NCBI GenBank assembly: GCA_964388965.1
Contig: CAYMCP010000003.1
Coordinates: 1-64,000 of the forward strand
Origin: Albibeggiatoa sp964388965
GTDB taxonomy: Bacteria; Pseudomonadota; Gammaproteobacteria; Beggiatoales; Beggiatoaceae
Direction of reading: 5' to 3'
Length of the DNA stretch: 64,000 nucleotides
The notes below the pieces were generated by a model. It was not told the origin of the DNA and made no database searches. It was given only the letters and a program-made list of their open reading frames with translations. Of this stretch, positions 18,828 to 27,222 are shown one piece after another. Each line of letters opens with the position of its first letter. The stretch's first letter is position 1. Position numbers and translations under genes: made by a program.

Positions 18828-19856
18828 TTATCGAGCGGTTAATAGCCCATTATTGTCAATAGTTACAGTTGACTCAGGAAAATCTGTTTTAGTCAGTTGA
18901 CGCAATAATTGAATGGCTTGCTTATTGTTGTCTATTTTTACCACACCTTTTTCTACCTGTTTAGCGGGTGTGATTTTGGCGTTAATGAATTCACCTATTT
19001 CATTTACATTAACTTTAATAATAGGCGCAACGCCATTCACCCCTCGCAAATTAAAACGTCCATAAGTGCAGAAATTACCTAAGCTATAAGCAATAAACCT
19101 TTGTTTATATACTTCAACAGCGCGTGTGACATGAGGTCCATGACCAAATACCACATCTGCGCCAGCATCAATCACAGCATGAGCAAATTCATACACATTA
19201 CCGCGATTTTCTCCATAGAAATACTCTGTTTTACGTGTAACATGTTGATGCTTAGCACCTTCAGCACCACCATGAAATGAAACAATCACAATATCAGTTT
19301 GTTTAGCCAATTGTGAGATAATTTTTTTAGCGGTTGGAATATCTTTAATACTTTGTGTGCCGATATTCGGCGCGAAAGCAGCAAAGCCGTAACGTACACC
19401 GTTTTTAGTAAAAATCGTAGTAGGTTTTGTACTTAAACCTGCATAATTTAGCCCTAGCTCTTTAAGGACGCTTTGCGTATTTTTCAAGCCTGCATCACCA
19501 AAATCACGCACATGATTATTTGCAATACTCATCACATCAAAACCCGCGTCTACCAAGTTACTTGCTAATTTTTCTGGCATTCGGAAAGCGTAACACTTAG
19601 TACTAGATTTGCAATTTTTAATTGTCGCCCCACTGTCTAAGATTGTGCCCTCTAAATTACCGAAAGTCACATCAGCATTTTGCAAAATAGAGTAAACCGA
19701 TTTCATCAAATCTTTACCGTCGTTGGCAGGTAGGTACGCAGAAGAAGGGAAATTACTACCCAACATAATATCCCCCACGCCGATAATACTAATTTCCTTT
19801 GCTATCACTTGCGTGGTAAATAGTAAATTAAATAATAAAATAATTAATAACTTCAT
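18828..19856 (-). CDS. CapA-family protein (metallophosphatase fold)
   Basis: Exported protein of 342 aa with signal peptide MKLLIILLFNLLFTTQVIA. The CapA family motifs are GVGDIMLGSN, FGNLEGTI, MSIANNHVRDFG, SFHGGAEG and FGHGPHVTRAVE; these Asp, Asn and His residues correspond to a metallophosphoesterase-like metal site. CapA takes part in poly-gamma-glutamate capsules in Bacillus, but no capB or capC is present. In this cell-wall context (M23 peptidase downstream, NlpC/P60 upstream) a role in envelope polymer or peptide handling is an inference. Confidence 0.85.
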   Translation of the reverse strand: MKLLIILLFNLLFTTQVIAKEISIIGVGDIMLGSNFPSSAYLPANDGKDLMKSVYSILQNADVTFGNLEGTILDSGATIKNCKSSTKCYAFRMPEKLASNLVDAGFDVMSIANNHVRDFGDAGLKNTQSVLKELGLNYAGLSTKPTTIFTKNGVRYGFAAFAPNIGTQSIKDIPTAKKIISQLAKQTDIVIVSFHGGAEGAKHQHVTRKTEYFYGENRGNVYEFAHAVIDAGADVVFGHGPHVTRAVEVYKQRFIAYSLGNFCTYGRFNLRGVNGVAPIIKVNVNEIGEFINAKITPAKQVEKGVVKIDNNKQAIQLLRQLTKTDFPESTVTIDNNGLLTAR

Positions 19857-20028
19857 TTATCAACCTTATTATTGGATCGTTGTTTTAGTCCATCCATTTC
19901 TAAACCGCAAATGGAGCGATAAACCTAGGTCTACCACTCCATTCTACCGACTAATCATGACATACTTATGTAGAAAATAGGTTCAGATTGTGGCAAAGTG
20001 CCATATTTCTGCCCGATTTAGTCAACTA

Positions 20029-21456
20029 CTATAAGCGTCCACCGCGCACAAAATGCTTACGGTAATAGCTATTATTTAAACTGGTAATTGTCACATCTTT
20101 CGCGCCTTTAGCTCTAGCGTGGATAAATTTATCATCTCCAATGTAAATACCCACATGTCCAATTCGCTTACGATTATTTCTACTGTGGAAAAATACTAAA
20201 TCACCCGGTTGTAATTCATCTCTACTGATCGGCTTTGTATGCTGATATTGCTGATGTGCCGTGCGCGGTAAATGACTAATACCTACTTTCTTAGAATTAT
20301 AGATGACAAAACCACTACAGTCGAAACCACTAGGTGACACACCGCCGTAACGATATGGATAACCAAGATATTTTTTTGCACTTTCGATCATTTCACTCAA
20401 TTCTGGCATAGCTGCTTTTTGGTAGGAATAAACTTGCGGTGTTCGCGCTTTATCTAAATTAGTATCTTTCTGCACTTGGGCAGTAGTAGGAGTATGTTCA
20501 CGTTGTGGAGTAGGAGCAGACTTTTTGCGTTGTTCAACCTGCTTAACCTGTTGCTGACGCTGTGCAACTTGTTGACGCGGAGGCTCGTAATCAAGTGCTA
20601 CACGTGTCCCATTTTGCTCAATTTCACCTTGAAAACTATTAGCTTTTTTAGTGAAATGCAATGTTTTTTTACTGTCAATAACTAAACTCAAGCTTTCAAC
20701 GTGATTATTATCGGCGCGGGTTACAATCAATTTTTGATTAATGCGCAAATTTTGTAATTGACTACGAGATTTACGATGTAATCTTAAAATACGTTCTAAA
20801 TCACCCAAACTGAGCTGATAGTGACGGAAAATTTTATATAATGTGTCACCAGATTTAATTTTTAACGCTAAGCGGTTAGATTCAAAATTAGGCGTTTGTT
20901 GTGACTTGATTTCAACTGGTATATTTGCTAGTACAGCGTCTGCCTCAACCATACTGTGTTGTGCTAGAGAAACTAACACTGGCTCATCATCTTGTAAAAT
21001 TTCCCCATCAAAGCCAAAATCATTTCTATAAATTTGTAACTCTCGGTCTTCACCCAAGTGCAAAATCAAGTCAACCACATTGCCGTCATTATCATGTAGA
21101 ATAAAAACTTTTTGATTAAGTTGCAATTGCGATAATTGCGGTTTAAATTGTTTTAATTGTAAAATCTTGTATAAATCTGCTGTTTTCAGATGATGTCGTT
21201 CAAAAATATGAGTTAAGGTATCACCGGATTTAACTGTCTCATCAATTTCTTGATAGAGGTCTTGTTCTAGTATTTCTTGAGATTGTTCAATTTCGGAAAT
21301 TGGATTGCTTGCGGGTGAGCTGGAGAGAGGGAAATTAGGCGCAAATGCCGCGCTACTCGTCAGCCACCAAGCAAAAGATGCAACACCTAGTGAAGTCAAA
21401 GCAATTAAGCTTGAGCGAAATTTGGTAATTTTCATATTGTGGATTTGATCTTTCAT
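20029..21456 (-). CDS. NlpC/P60 peptidase with two OapA/LysM-like modules
   Basis: Probable gamma-D-glutamyl-diaminopimelate endopeptidase of 475 aa. An N-terminal membrane anchor ends in FAWWLT. Two modules open with SGDTL (SGDTLTHIFERHHL and SGDTLYKIFRHYQL). A Gln/Lys-rich linker precedes the C-terminal NlpC/P60 domain with catalytic Cys in GFDCSGFV and His in RIGHVGIYIG. The anchor and modules closely resemble those of the adjacent M23 peptidase, which suggests domain reuse within the locus. Start: ATG at 21456, or an internal ATG at 21435. It is divergent from tyrS. Confidence 0.85.
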   Translation of the reverse strand: MKDQIHNMKITKFRSSLIALTSLGVASFAWWLTSSAAFAPNFPLSSSPASNPISEIEQSQEILEQDLYQEIDETVKSGDTLTHIFERHHLKTADLYKILQLKQFKPQLSQLQLNQKVFILHDNDGNVVDLILHLGEDRELQIYRNDFGFDGEILQDDEPVLVSLAQHSMVEADAVLANIPVEIKSQQTPNFESNRLALKIKSGDTLYKIFRHYQLSLGDLERILRLHRKSRSQLQNLRINQKLIVTRADNNHVESLSLVIDSKKTLHFTKKANSFQGEIEQNGTRVALDYEPPRQQVAQRQQQVKQVEQRKKSAPTPQREHTPTTAQVQKDTNLDKARTPQVYSYQKAAMPELSEMIESAKKYLGYPYRYGGVSPSGFDCSGFVIYNSKKVGISHLPRTAHQQYQHTKPISRDELQPGDLVFFHSRNNRKRIGHVGIYIGDDKFIHARAKGAKDVTITSLNNSYYRKHFVRGGRL

Positions 21457-21721
21457 AAACTTTAACTCAAGTACATCACGCGATGATTCAATACTTTAAA
21501 TATGAGCTTAAACCTTTGATGAGCTTAAAGTTATACCTTTAAAATTGCGTATAACTCATTGTCTGTATTATTATTTGTCATAAGATATACTATACATTGA
21601 ATACGGTAAATAGTCAATAAGTTATACACTTATGTTAAGCTATTTTAAAGCGGCTACATTCAATCATAAATTCAGCCGTTTGTCACTTATTTTTACCCTT
21701 TTACACAACACTGAGGTTTAT

Positions 21722-22921
21722 ATGAGTTCAGTCACGGATGCACTGCAACAAATAAAATTGGGCGTTCACGAACTATTGATTGAGGATGAATTACGCAAAA
21801 AATTAGCAACGGGTCGTCCATTGCGTATCAAAGCAGGTTTTGACCCTACCGCACCAGATTTGCATTTAGGACATACTGTTTTATTAAATAAAATGCGTCA
21901 TTTTCAACAACTTGGTCACGAAGTAACATTTTTAATTGGAGATTTCACCGGCATGATTGGTGATCCCACAGGAAAAAATGAAACCCGTCCACCATTGACT
22001 AAGGAACAGGTCAAAGAAAATGCCAAAAGTTATCAGGAGCAGATTTTTAAAATTTTAGACCCTGAAAAAACAGTAATTCGGTTTAATTCTGAATGGATGG
22101 GAAAAATGACTGCAGGCGACATGATTCAACTTGCCGCAAAACACACAGTAGCACGAATGCTAGAGCGTGACGATTTTCATAAACGTTATACGGGTGGCTT
22201 GCCGATTGCGATTCATGAATTTTTATATCCACTGGTACAAGGTTATGATTCTGTTGCATTAAAATCGGATGTTGAATTGGGTGGGACAGATCAGAAATTT
22301 AATTTACTAGTAGGTCGTGAATTACAAAAGCAAGCAGGTTTAGAGCCACAGGTTGTACTGATGATGCCGATTTTAGAAGGTTTAGACGGTGTGCAAAAAA
22401 TGTCCAAATCTCTAAATAATTACATTGGTATTTATGAATCAGCATTTGATATTTTCAGTAAATTGATGTCTATTTCTGATGAATTAATGTGGCGTTATAT
22501 TGAGCTATTGAGTTTTAAATCAGTGACAGAAATTCAACACTGGAAAACGGATGTTGAAAATGGCAAAAATCCACGCGATGTAAAAGTTGAGTTTGCACAG
22601 GAAATTGTTGCACGTTTCCACAGCCAAGTTGCCGCCGAACACGCTTATGCTGACTTTATTGCTCGTTTTAAACAAAATGAAATCCCTGACAATATTCCAG
22701 AATACAGCTTCAACCTTGAAGCAAATGCGCTGGGTATTGGGCAATTATTGAAAGATGCAAACTTGGTGAGTAGTACATCGGAGGCATTCCGTATGATTAA
22801 ACAAGGTGCAGTGAAAATTGATGGCGAAAAAGTGTGCGATAAAAGTTTGCAATTACAAGCAGGTACAGAGCATGTATATCAAGTTGGTAAACGGAAATTC
22901 GCTAAAGTGAAATTGACATAA
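21722..22921 (+). CDS. tyrS: Tyrosyl-tRNA synthetase
   Basis: Class I synthetase that charges tRNA-Tyr. The ATG at 21722 (MSSVTDALQQIK) follows a TGAGG Shine-Dalgarno; a frame extending back to 21632 has no support. Signatures are the HIGH-type DLHLGHTVLL, the GGTDQKFN specificity region, KMSKSLNN, and a C-terminal S4 RNA-binding domain (FRMIKQGAVKIDG). At 399 aa it matches the shorter bacterial TyrRS type found in Pseudomonas rather than the 424-aa E. coli type. Confidence 0.96.
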   Translation: MSSVTDALQQIKLGVHELLIEDELRKKLATGRPLRIKAGFDPTAPDLHLGHTVLLNKMRHFQQLGHEVTFLIGDFTGMIGDPTGKNETRPPLTKEQVKENAKSYQEQIFKILDPEKTVIRFNSEWMGKMTAGDMIQLAAKHTVARMLERDDFHKRYTGGLPIAIHEFLYPLVQGYDSVALKSDVELGGTDQKFNLLVGRELQKQAGLEPQVVLMMPILEGLDGVQKMSKSLNNYIGIYESAFDIFSKLMSISDELMWRYIELLSFKSVTEIQHWKTDVENGKNPRDVKVEFAQEIVARFHSQVAAEHAYADFIARFKQNEIPDNIPEYSFNLEANALGIGQLLKDANLVSSTSEAFRMIKQGAVKIDGEKVCDKSLQLQAGTEHVYQVGKRKFAKVKLT

Positions 22922-23006
22922 TTCCATCACTATAAATCTATATCGCCAGCGTTTCCACGATATATCTTTAAAAGTGATTATCTCGAAATGATTGGTTATT
23001 TCAAAC

Positions 23007-23122
23007 ATGCCGCGTATCGTTAGTAACTATTTGATATTTAAGTATAAAATAAAGTTTGGATAGGTATTAAATTTTGATATAAATATTTTGCATCAAACAT
23101 TTGCTTATTACGAGCGCGGCAT
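23007..23122. repeat. Possible MITE-like element bounded by inverted repeats
   Basis: ATGCCGCG (23007-23014) and CGCGGCAT (23115-23122) are perfect 8-bp inverted ends, extendable with a near match of TATCGT to ACGAG. They enclose an AT-rich 100 bp in the 390-bp gap between tyrS and ctp (22922-23311). The word TATGCCGCGCT also occurs once near 2366, upstream of uvrD and pabB. Confidence 0.35.
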
Positions 23123-23180
23123 ATTGGCTTAGAAATGACTTGATTTCATTTTTCATACTGTTTATAAAGATGTTTCGATT

Positions 23181-23199
23181 GAAGTATTACACTTCAAAA
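23181..23199. promoter_or_regulatory. Inverted repeat upstream of the ctp promoter
   Basis: TTGAAGT (23181-23187) and ACTTCAA (23193-23199) are perfect 7-bp arms with a 5-nt centre. They lie about 38 bp upstream of the candidate -35 box. The size fits a dimeric repressor or activator site, but no regulator can be named. Confidence 0.35.
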
Positions 23200-23236
23200 A
23201 ATAGTTTTATTTTTACGCAAACTCACCCTTTAAAGC

Positions 23237-23265
23237 TTGACAGCTTTGTGTAAATAGCTTATATC
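23237..23265 (+). promoter_or_regulatory. Sigma-70 promoter for the ctp protease gene
   Basis: TTGACA (23237-23242) and TATATC (23260-23265) are spaced by exactly 17 nt. The -35 box sits at the centre of a short palindrome, AAAGC-TTGACA-GCTTT (23232-23247). The expected start of transcription is near 23272, giving a leader of about 40 nt that contains the hairpin GTGC-GAAA-GCAC (23290-23301) directly against the GGAGA Shine-Dalgarno. Confidence 0.55.
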
Positions 23266-23311
23266 CAACAATAATTTTTTTTGATGTTAGTGCGAAAGCA
23301 CGGAGAACAAT

Positions 23312-24628
23312 ATGTCTGCATTATTACGTCATGTTCCAGGTTTACTTATCGGTGCGATGCTAGGAACACTGATTGCCATTGGCGGGAGTGTCTTAGCCAA
23401 TCGTGAACAAGTTAATGATATTCATCAAATTATTCCCTTTAAAGAGTTACGTGCATTTACTGAGGTTTTTCATCGTATCAAGTCGAATTACGTGGAGGAA
23501 GTTGAAGATAGTGTACTACTTGAAAATGCTATCAAGGGTATGTTGTCGGGTTTAGACCCACATTCAAATTATCTTGACTCCGACGCATTTATGGAATTAC
23601 AAACTAGCACCACAGGTGAGTTTGGTGGCTTAGGGATTGAGGTTGGAATGGAAGATGGTTTTGTTAAAGTGATTGCGCCAATTGACGATACACCGGCGCA
23701 ACGTGCGGGTGTGAAAGCGGGAGATATGATTATTCGCTTAGACGATACGCCCGTAAAAGGTATGACTTTAATGGATGCAGTAAAAGTAATGCGTGGTAAG
23801 CCCGGTACTAAAATCCAATTAACTGTTGTCCGCGAAACAGAGGATAGACCACTTAAAATAATCATTGTCCGCGATATTATTCAAGTAAAAAGCGTTAAAA
23901 GTCGCACATTAGATAAAGGCTATGGTTATGTTCGAGTCAGCCATTTCCAAGCGCATACAGGAGACGATTTGGAGAAAGCTATAGATTCGTTGAAGGGAGA
24001 AAATAAAGGTAAGTTGTCTGGTTTAGTGTTAGATTTACGCAACAATCCCGGTGGTGTGTTAAGTGCTGCCGTAGAAGTATCCGATGCGTTTTTAGAAAAA
24101 GGCTTGATCGTATATACCGAAGGACGAGTTGAAGACTCTTCATTCACATTTAATGCAAAAATGGGCGATTTAATTGGTGGTGCGCCAATTGTTGTACTGG
24201 TTAATGGAGGCTCTGCTTCTGCGTCAGAAATCGTTGCAGGTGCATTACAAGACCACAAACGTGCGGTGATTATGGGAAATAAAACTTTCGGTAAAGGCTC
24301 GGTGCAAACGATTCTACCAATGAATAATAATTCTGCACTCAAGCTGACAACAGCACGTTATTACACGCCAACCGGTCGTTCAATTCAAGCAGAAGGTATC
24401 AGTCCAGACATTGAGTTAAGCCATATTGAAATTGCAAAAGTACGACAAGATGAAGAAGAAAATTTAAAAGAAGCTGATTTAATCGGTCATTTGACGAATG
24501 GTAAGACGGAAGAAGCCATTGATGCCAAAAAGCAAGCGGCGGCTGACCTCGCTGCTGAAGATTATGCTTTGCACGAAGCACTTAATTTATTAAAAGGGTT
24601 GAATATTATTGAAGGTCGCCGTTCATAA
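23312..24628 (+). CDS. C-terminal processing peptidase (S41 family, CtpA-like)
   Basis: Periplasmic serine protease of 438 aa that trims C-termini of envelope proteins or regulates murein hydrolases. The N-terminus is a signal-anchor (LLIGAMLGTLIAIGGSVLA). A PDZ domain follows (FGGLGIEVGMEDGFVKVIAPI, about residues 110-190). The S41 domain has the catalytic Ser in GGSASASEIVAGAL and Lys in TFGKGSVQT. The carboxyl end is charged and Ala/Glu-rich. In many gammaproteobacteria this gene follows a murein hydrolase activator (EnvC); here it stands alone behind its own promoter. Confidence 0.93.
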   Translation: MSALLRHVPGLLIGAMLGTLIAIGGSVLANREQVNDIHQIIPFKELRAFTEVFHRIKSNYVEEVEDSVLLENAIKGMLSGLDPHSNYLDSDAFMELQTSTTGEFGGLGIEVGMEDGFVKVIAPIDDTPAQRAGVKAGDMIIRLDDTPVKGMTLMDAVKVMRGKPGTKIQLTVVRETEDRPLKIIIVRDIIQVKSVKSRTLDKGYGYVRVSHFQAHTGDDLEKAIDSLKGENKGKLSGLVLDLRNNPGGVLSAAVEVSDAFLEKGLIVYTEGRVEDSSFTFNAKMGDLIGGAPIVVLVNGGSASASEIVAGALQDHKRAVIMGNKTFGKGSVQTILPMNNNSALKLTTARYYTPTGRSIQAEGISPDIELSHIEIAKVRQDEEENLKEADLIGHLTNGKTEEAIDAKKQAAADLAAEDYALHEALNLLKGLNIIEGRRS

Positions 24629-24728
24629 TCAGATAGTTCTGAAAATATCGGTATGAGTCGGTATAGACTGATGCTGATAAAATAGGAATTATTTGATTTT
24701 TCTATTTATTCTTAGGAGAGTTTAGTGT

Positions 24729-25283
24729 ATGCCGCGTGTACTTGTTCCTTTAGCGCAGGGTTGTGAAGAATTAGAAGCTGTGACGGTAATTGACCTATTG
24801 CGTCGTGCTGGCATTGAGGTTGTTACTGCGGGATTGGACGAACAGCCAGTAAAAGCCAGTCGTGGTGTGACGCTGATTCCAGATACAAATTTAGAACAAG
24901 CATTAAAACAGGATTTTGATATGGTGGTATTACCCGGTGGTTTACCCGGCGCTGACCACCTAAATAATGATGTGCGTATTCATAACCTACTGAAAGAGAT
25001 GGCGGCTCAGGATAAATACACGGCTGCAATTTGTGCCGCACCGAAAATTTTAGGCGATGCTGGTTTGTTAGCGGATAAAAAAGCAACACACTATCCCGGT
25101 GCACTGGACGCAAGTCGGTTGGTTAGTACAGAATTTCTACTAGACCAAGCTGTTGTATGCGATGGTAAAATAGTTACATCACGCGGTCCCGGTACAGCGA
25201 TGGATTTTGCCTTAGAGTTGATTGGATTATTAACCGATAAAGCTACCCAAAACCGAGTCGAACAAGATTTAGTACGTTCTTAG
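24729..25283 (+). CDS. DJ-1/YajL family protein
   Basis: DJ-1/PfpI superfamily protein of 184 aa. The conserved Glu is in GCEELEAVTVIDLLRR, the GG(L)PGA loop is present, and the reactive nucleophile-elbow Cys is in AAICAAPKIL. RGPGTAMDFAL closes the fold. Members act in oxidative-stress protection; deglycase or chaperone activity has been proposed for YajL. AGGAG lies upstream of the ATG. It follows ctp by 100 nt on the same strand. Confidence 0.92.
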   Translation: MPRVLVPLAQGCEELEAVTVIDLLRRAGIEVVTAGLDEQPVKASRGVTLIPDTNLEQALKQDFDMVVLPGGLPGADHLNNDVRIHNLLKEMAAQDKYTAAICAAPKILGDAGLLADKKATHYPGALDASRLVSTEFLLDQAVVCDGKIVTSRGPGTAMDFALELIGLLTDKATQNRVEQDLVRS

Positions 25284-25340
25284 TTTTTTACGACACAGAT
25301 TTTTAATATTGAGCATTTTTAATTTTACACGGAGAAAATT

Positions 25341-26063
25341 ATGAATAAAATAAGCTTATTTTTTCTATTCATTGTGCTCTCTACAAGTGTCGCAGCAACG
25401 GAAATATACCGCTATATCGACTCAAGAGGCGTGATTCATTTTACTGATCATCCTATTTCGGGCAATAATGGAAAAAGCACAAAAATTCAGCGTCCTACCT
25501 TAAATATGCGCACAGTGCGTATTTATCGTTTTATTGATAGAGACGGTACAGTGCATTTGGCTGATGCCCCTAAAAATTCAAAATATAAACTGATTTATTC
25601 TGGTTTAGATAGCATTATTCCATCGGCAGGTGGGCGTTATTCCGCTTATGATGTGATGTACAAAAAGCATAAAGAATATTATTCAATAGTCAGTGACGCT
25701 GCCAACTTAACTGGTGTTGAGGCAGCATTATTACATGCAGTGATTCAAACCGAGTCGGCTTATAATCCTGAAGCAGTTTCACCTAAAGGTGCGGTTGGGC
25801 TTATGCAATTGATGCCAGCGACGGCTAAACGTTTCGGTGTATCAGATCGTACTAACGCCGGTGAAAATATTCATGGTGGAGCATTATATTTAAGCTTTTT
25901 ACTCGATTTATTTAATAATGATTTACGTTTAGCACTGGCAGGCTATAATGCCGGAGAAAATGCCGTAAAGCGTTATGGTAATAAAATTCCACCTTACAAA
26001 GAAACCCGTAATTATGTAAGCAAAGTCATGGAATTGTACGATAAGTATCGCACACAGATGTGA
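25341..26063 (+). CDS. Lytic transglycosylase (SLT domain) with two DUF4124-like repeats
   Basis: Exported protein of 240 aa with a signal peptide ending SVAAT. Two short related units follow: IYRYIDSRGVIHFTDHP (about residues 22-38) and IYRFIDRDGTVHLADAP (about 61-77), which resemble DUF4124. The C-terminal SLT domain has the catalytic Glu in QTESAYNPEAVSPKGAVGLMQ and the AGYNAGENAV motif. It probably cleaves glycan strands in the periplasm. GGAG precedes the ATG. Confidence 0.9.
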   Translation: MNKISLFFLFIVLSTSVAATEIYRYIDSRGVIHFTDHPISGNNGKSTKIQRPTLNMRTVRIYRFIDRDGTVHLADAPKNSKYKLIYSGLDSIIPSAGGRYSAYDVMYKKHKEYYSIVSDAANLTGVEAALLHAVIQTESAYNPEAVSPKGAVGLMQLMPATAKRFGVSDRTNAGENIHGGALYLSFLLDLFNNDLRLALAGYNAGENAVKRYGNKIPPYKETRNYVSKVMELYDKYRTQM

Positions 26064-26133
26064 TTAACGTGTGTAATGAATTTGTTTAATTTCTTTAGGA
26101 ATGGTTATCGGATTTTGCGTAGTATTAGACGCT

Positions 26134-26203
26134 GTTCCACGCACTGCGTAGTAGAGCGCGTTCCATGCGCTGCGTAGAATGAGCCGTTGACGCACTGCGT
26201 CAA
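26134..26203. repeat. GC-rich repeat cluster between convergent genes
   Basis: GTTCCACGCACTGCGTAG (26134-26151) is repeated as GTTCCATGCGCTGCGTAG (26160-26177), a 26-bp period. Then the palindrome TTGACGCA-C-TGCGTCAA (26187-26203) follows. The block GTAGAATGAGCC...TGACGCA is shared with 17208-17237. It lies between the convergent transglycosylase and Roadblock genes. Confidence 0.6.
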
Positions 26204-26236
26204 ATTTGGGTTGGACACTGCTACATCATCACAAGT

Positions 26237-26632
26237 TCAAAGATTGTTTGTACTCATTATTTTTGCCATCGTTTCAGCGCATTTACGAGAATGGCTCAAC
26301 AACATACCTAACGCATTGGTTTCAGTGGTCAAGCTGACTAATACCAATTGATTGTTGATGTGCATAAAAGCGACGATACCATGTTGATTTTCCGAAATAA
26401 TATTTTTACAAGAACCCATTTTTAATTCTGCCGTCATTGTATCTCCTAACGACATTAACGTACTACCCATTGTTGCAGCCCGCTCCAGACTGTACTGATC
26501 GGTAACACGTTGTTTCATAGCGCAAGTATAGCCATCTACCGTAACAACGACTGCTGCTACGATGGACTGACAACGCTCTAGTAAATACTCTAATTGTTGT
26601 TCTAACTGTTTTGTATCCGTTGTTGATAACAT
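26237..26632 (-). CDS. Roadblock/LC7 domain protein
   Basis: A 131-aa protein with the Roadblock/LC7 pattern: an N-terminal helix (QLEQQLEYLLERC), a strand with VAAVVVTVDGY, and the long helix ERAATMGSTLMSLGDTM. Such proteins act as GAPs or scaffolds for small GTPases, as MglB does for MglA and CvnB does in Streptomyces conservons. Its ATG overlaps the stop of the upstream GTPase gene as TAATG (shared base 26632), and a strong GGGGAGG lies just before. It is therefore the last, translationally coupled gene of the signalling operon. Confidence 0.85.
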   Translation of the reverse strand: MLSTTDTKQLEQQLEYLLERCQSIVAAVVVTVDGYTCAMKQRVTDQYSLERAATMGSTLMSLGDTMTAELKMGSCKNIISENQHGIVAFMHINNQLVLVSLTTETNALGMLLSHSRKCAETMAKIMSTNNL

Positions 26633-27222
26633 TAACCGTCCTCCCCATGTATCATTTCAACCAAATGTCTAACCATATTTGCAACACTCTCTCCAGAACG
26701 CGCATCAACAGTAAACACCGGTATCTGAATGCCTAATTGTTTTAAATAATCACGATAAACCTGCGTAGAAGGGCGTGGTGCTAAATCCATGCGTGTCACT
26801 GCGATAATAGTATGAATTTGCAAAATATATTCACGAAAAATATCAGTATAACGCGCTAAATCGCCAATGGGGTCTTTACCTGCATTATCCACAAAAATCA
26901 CCAAACCATGCGCGCCTTGAATCAATACTTTCCACATATAATCAAAACGTTGCTGACCGGGCGTACCATAAAAGCGTAATTTTTTACCTGTTTCTAAACT
27001 TAATTCTCCGTAATCCATTGCAACAGTCGTGATATGATGATTAATGACTGTCAACTGAGATAGCGTTTTTTCAACTTGTTTTTCAACTTGATGTATAACG
27101 GGTTTTGCAAATTCAGTCGTGTGAACATTAGTATTAATCACTGGAATTTCACTAATACTTGCAATAGCAGTCGTTTTGCCTGCACCTAAACTTCCAGTAA
27201 AAACAATTTTATGCTCATTCAT
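26632..27222 (-). CDS. Small GTPase, COG2229/conservon (CvnD-like) type, copy 2
   Basis: A 196-aa P-loop GTPase. G1 is GSLGAGKTT, the TTVAMDYGE region corresponds to switch I, G3 is YGTPGQQRF (the usual Asp is replaced, as in this family), and G4 is reduced to TRMD instead of N/TKxD. Compared with the neighbouring copy it has about 20 additional residues between G1 and switch I (IHQVEKQVEKTLSQL). The start directly abuts the stop of copy 1, and the gene ends in a TAATG overlap with the Roadblock gene. It is probably a signalling switch working with that protein. Confidence 0.85.
   Translation of the reverse strand: MNEHKIVFTGSLGAGKTTAIASISEIPVINTNVHTTEFAKPVIHQVEKQVEKTLSQLTVINHHITTVAMDYGELSLETGKKLRFYGTPGQQRFDYMWKVLIQGAHGLVIFVDNAGKDPIGDLARYTDIFREYILQIHTIIAVTRMDLAPRPSTQVYRDYLKQLGIQIPVFTVDARSGESVANMVRHLVEMIHGEDG

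Noticed and set aside
23926..24342. 138-residue frame on the minus strand inside the ctp protease gene
   Set aside because: It lies opposite well-supported S41 catalytic motifs; Ser/Pro/Ala-rich composition is typical of a shadow frame.
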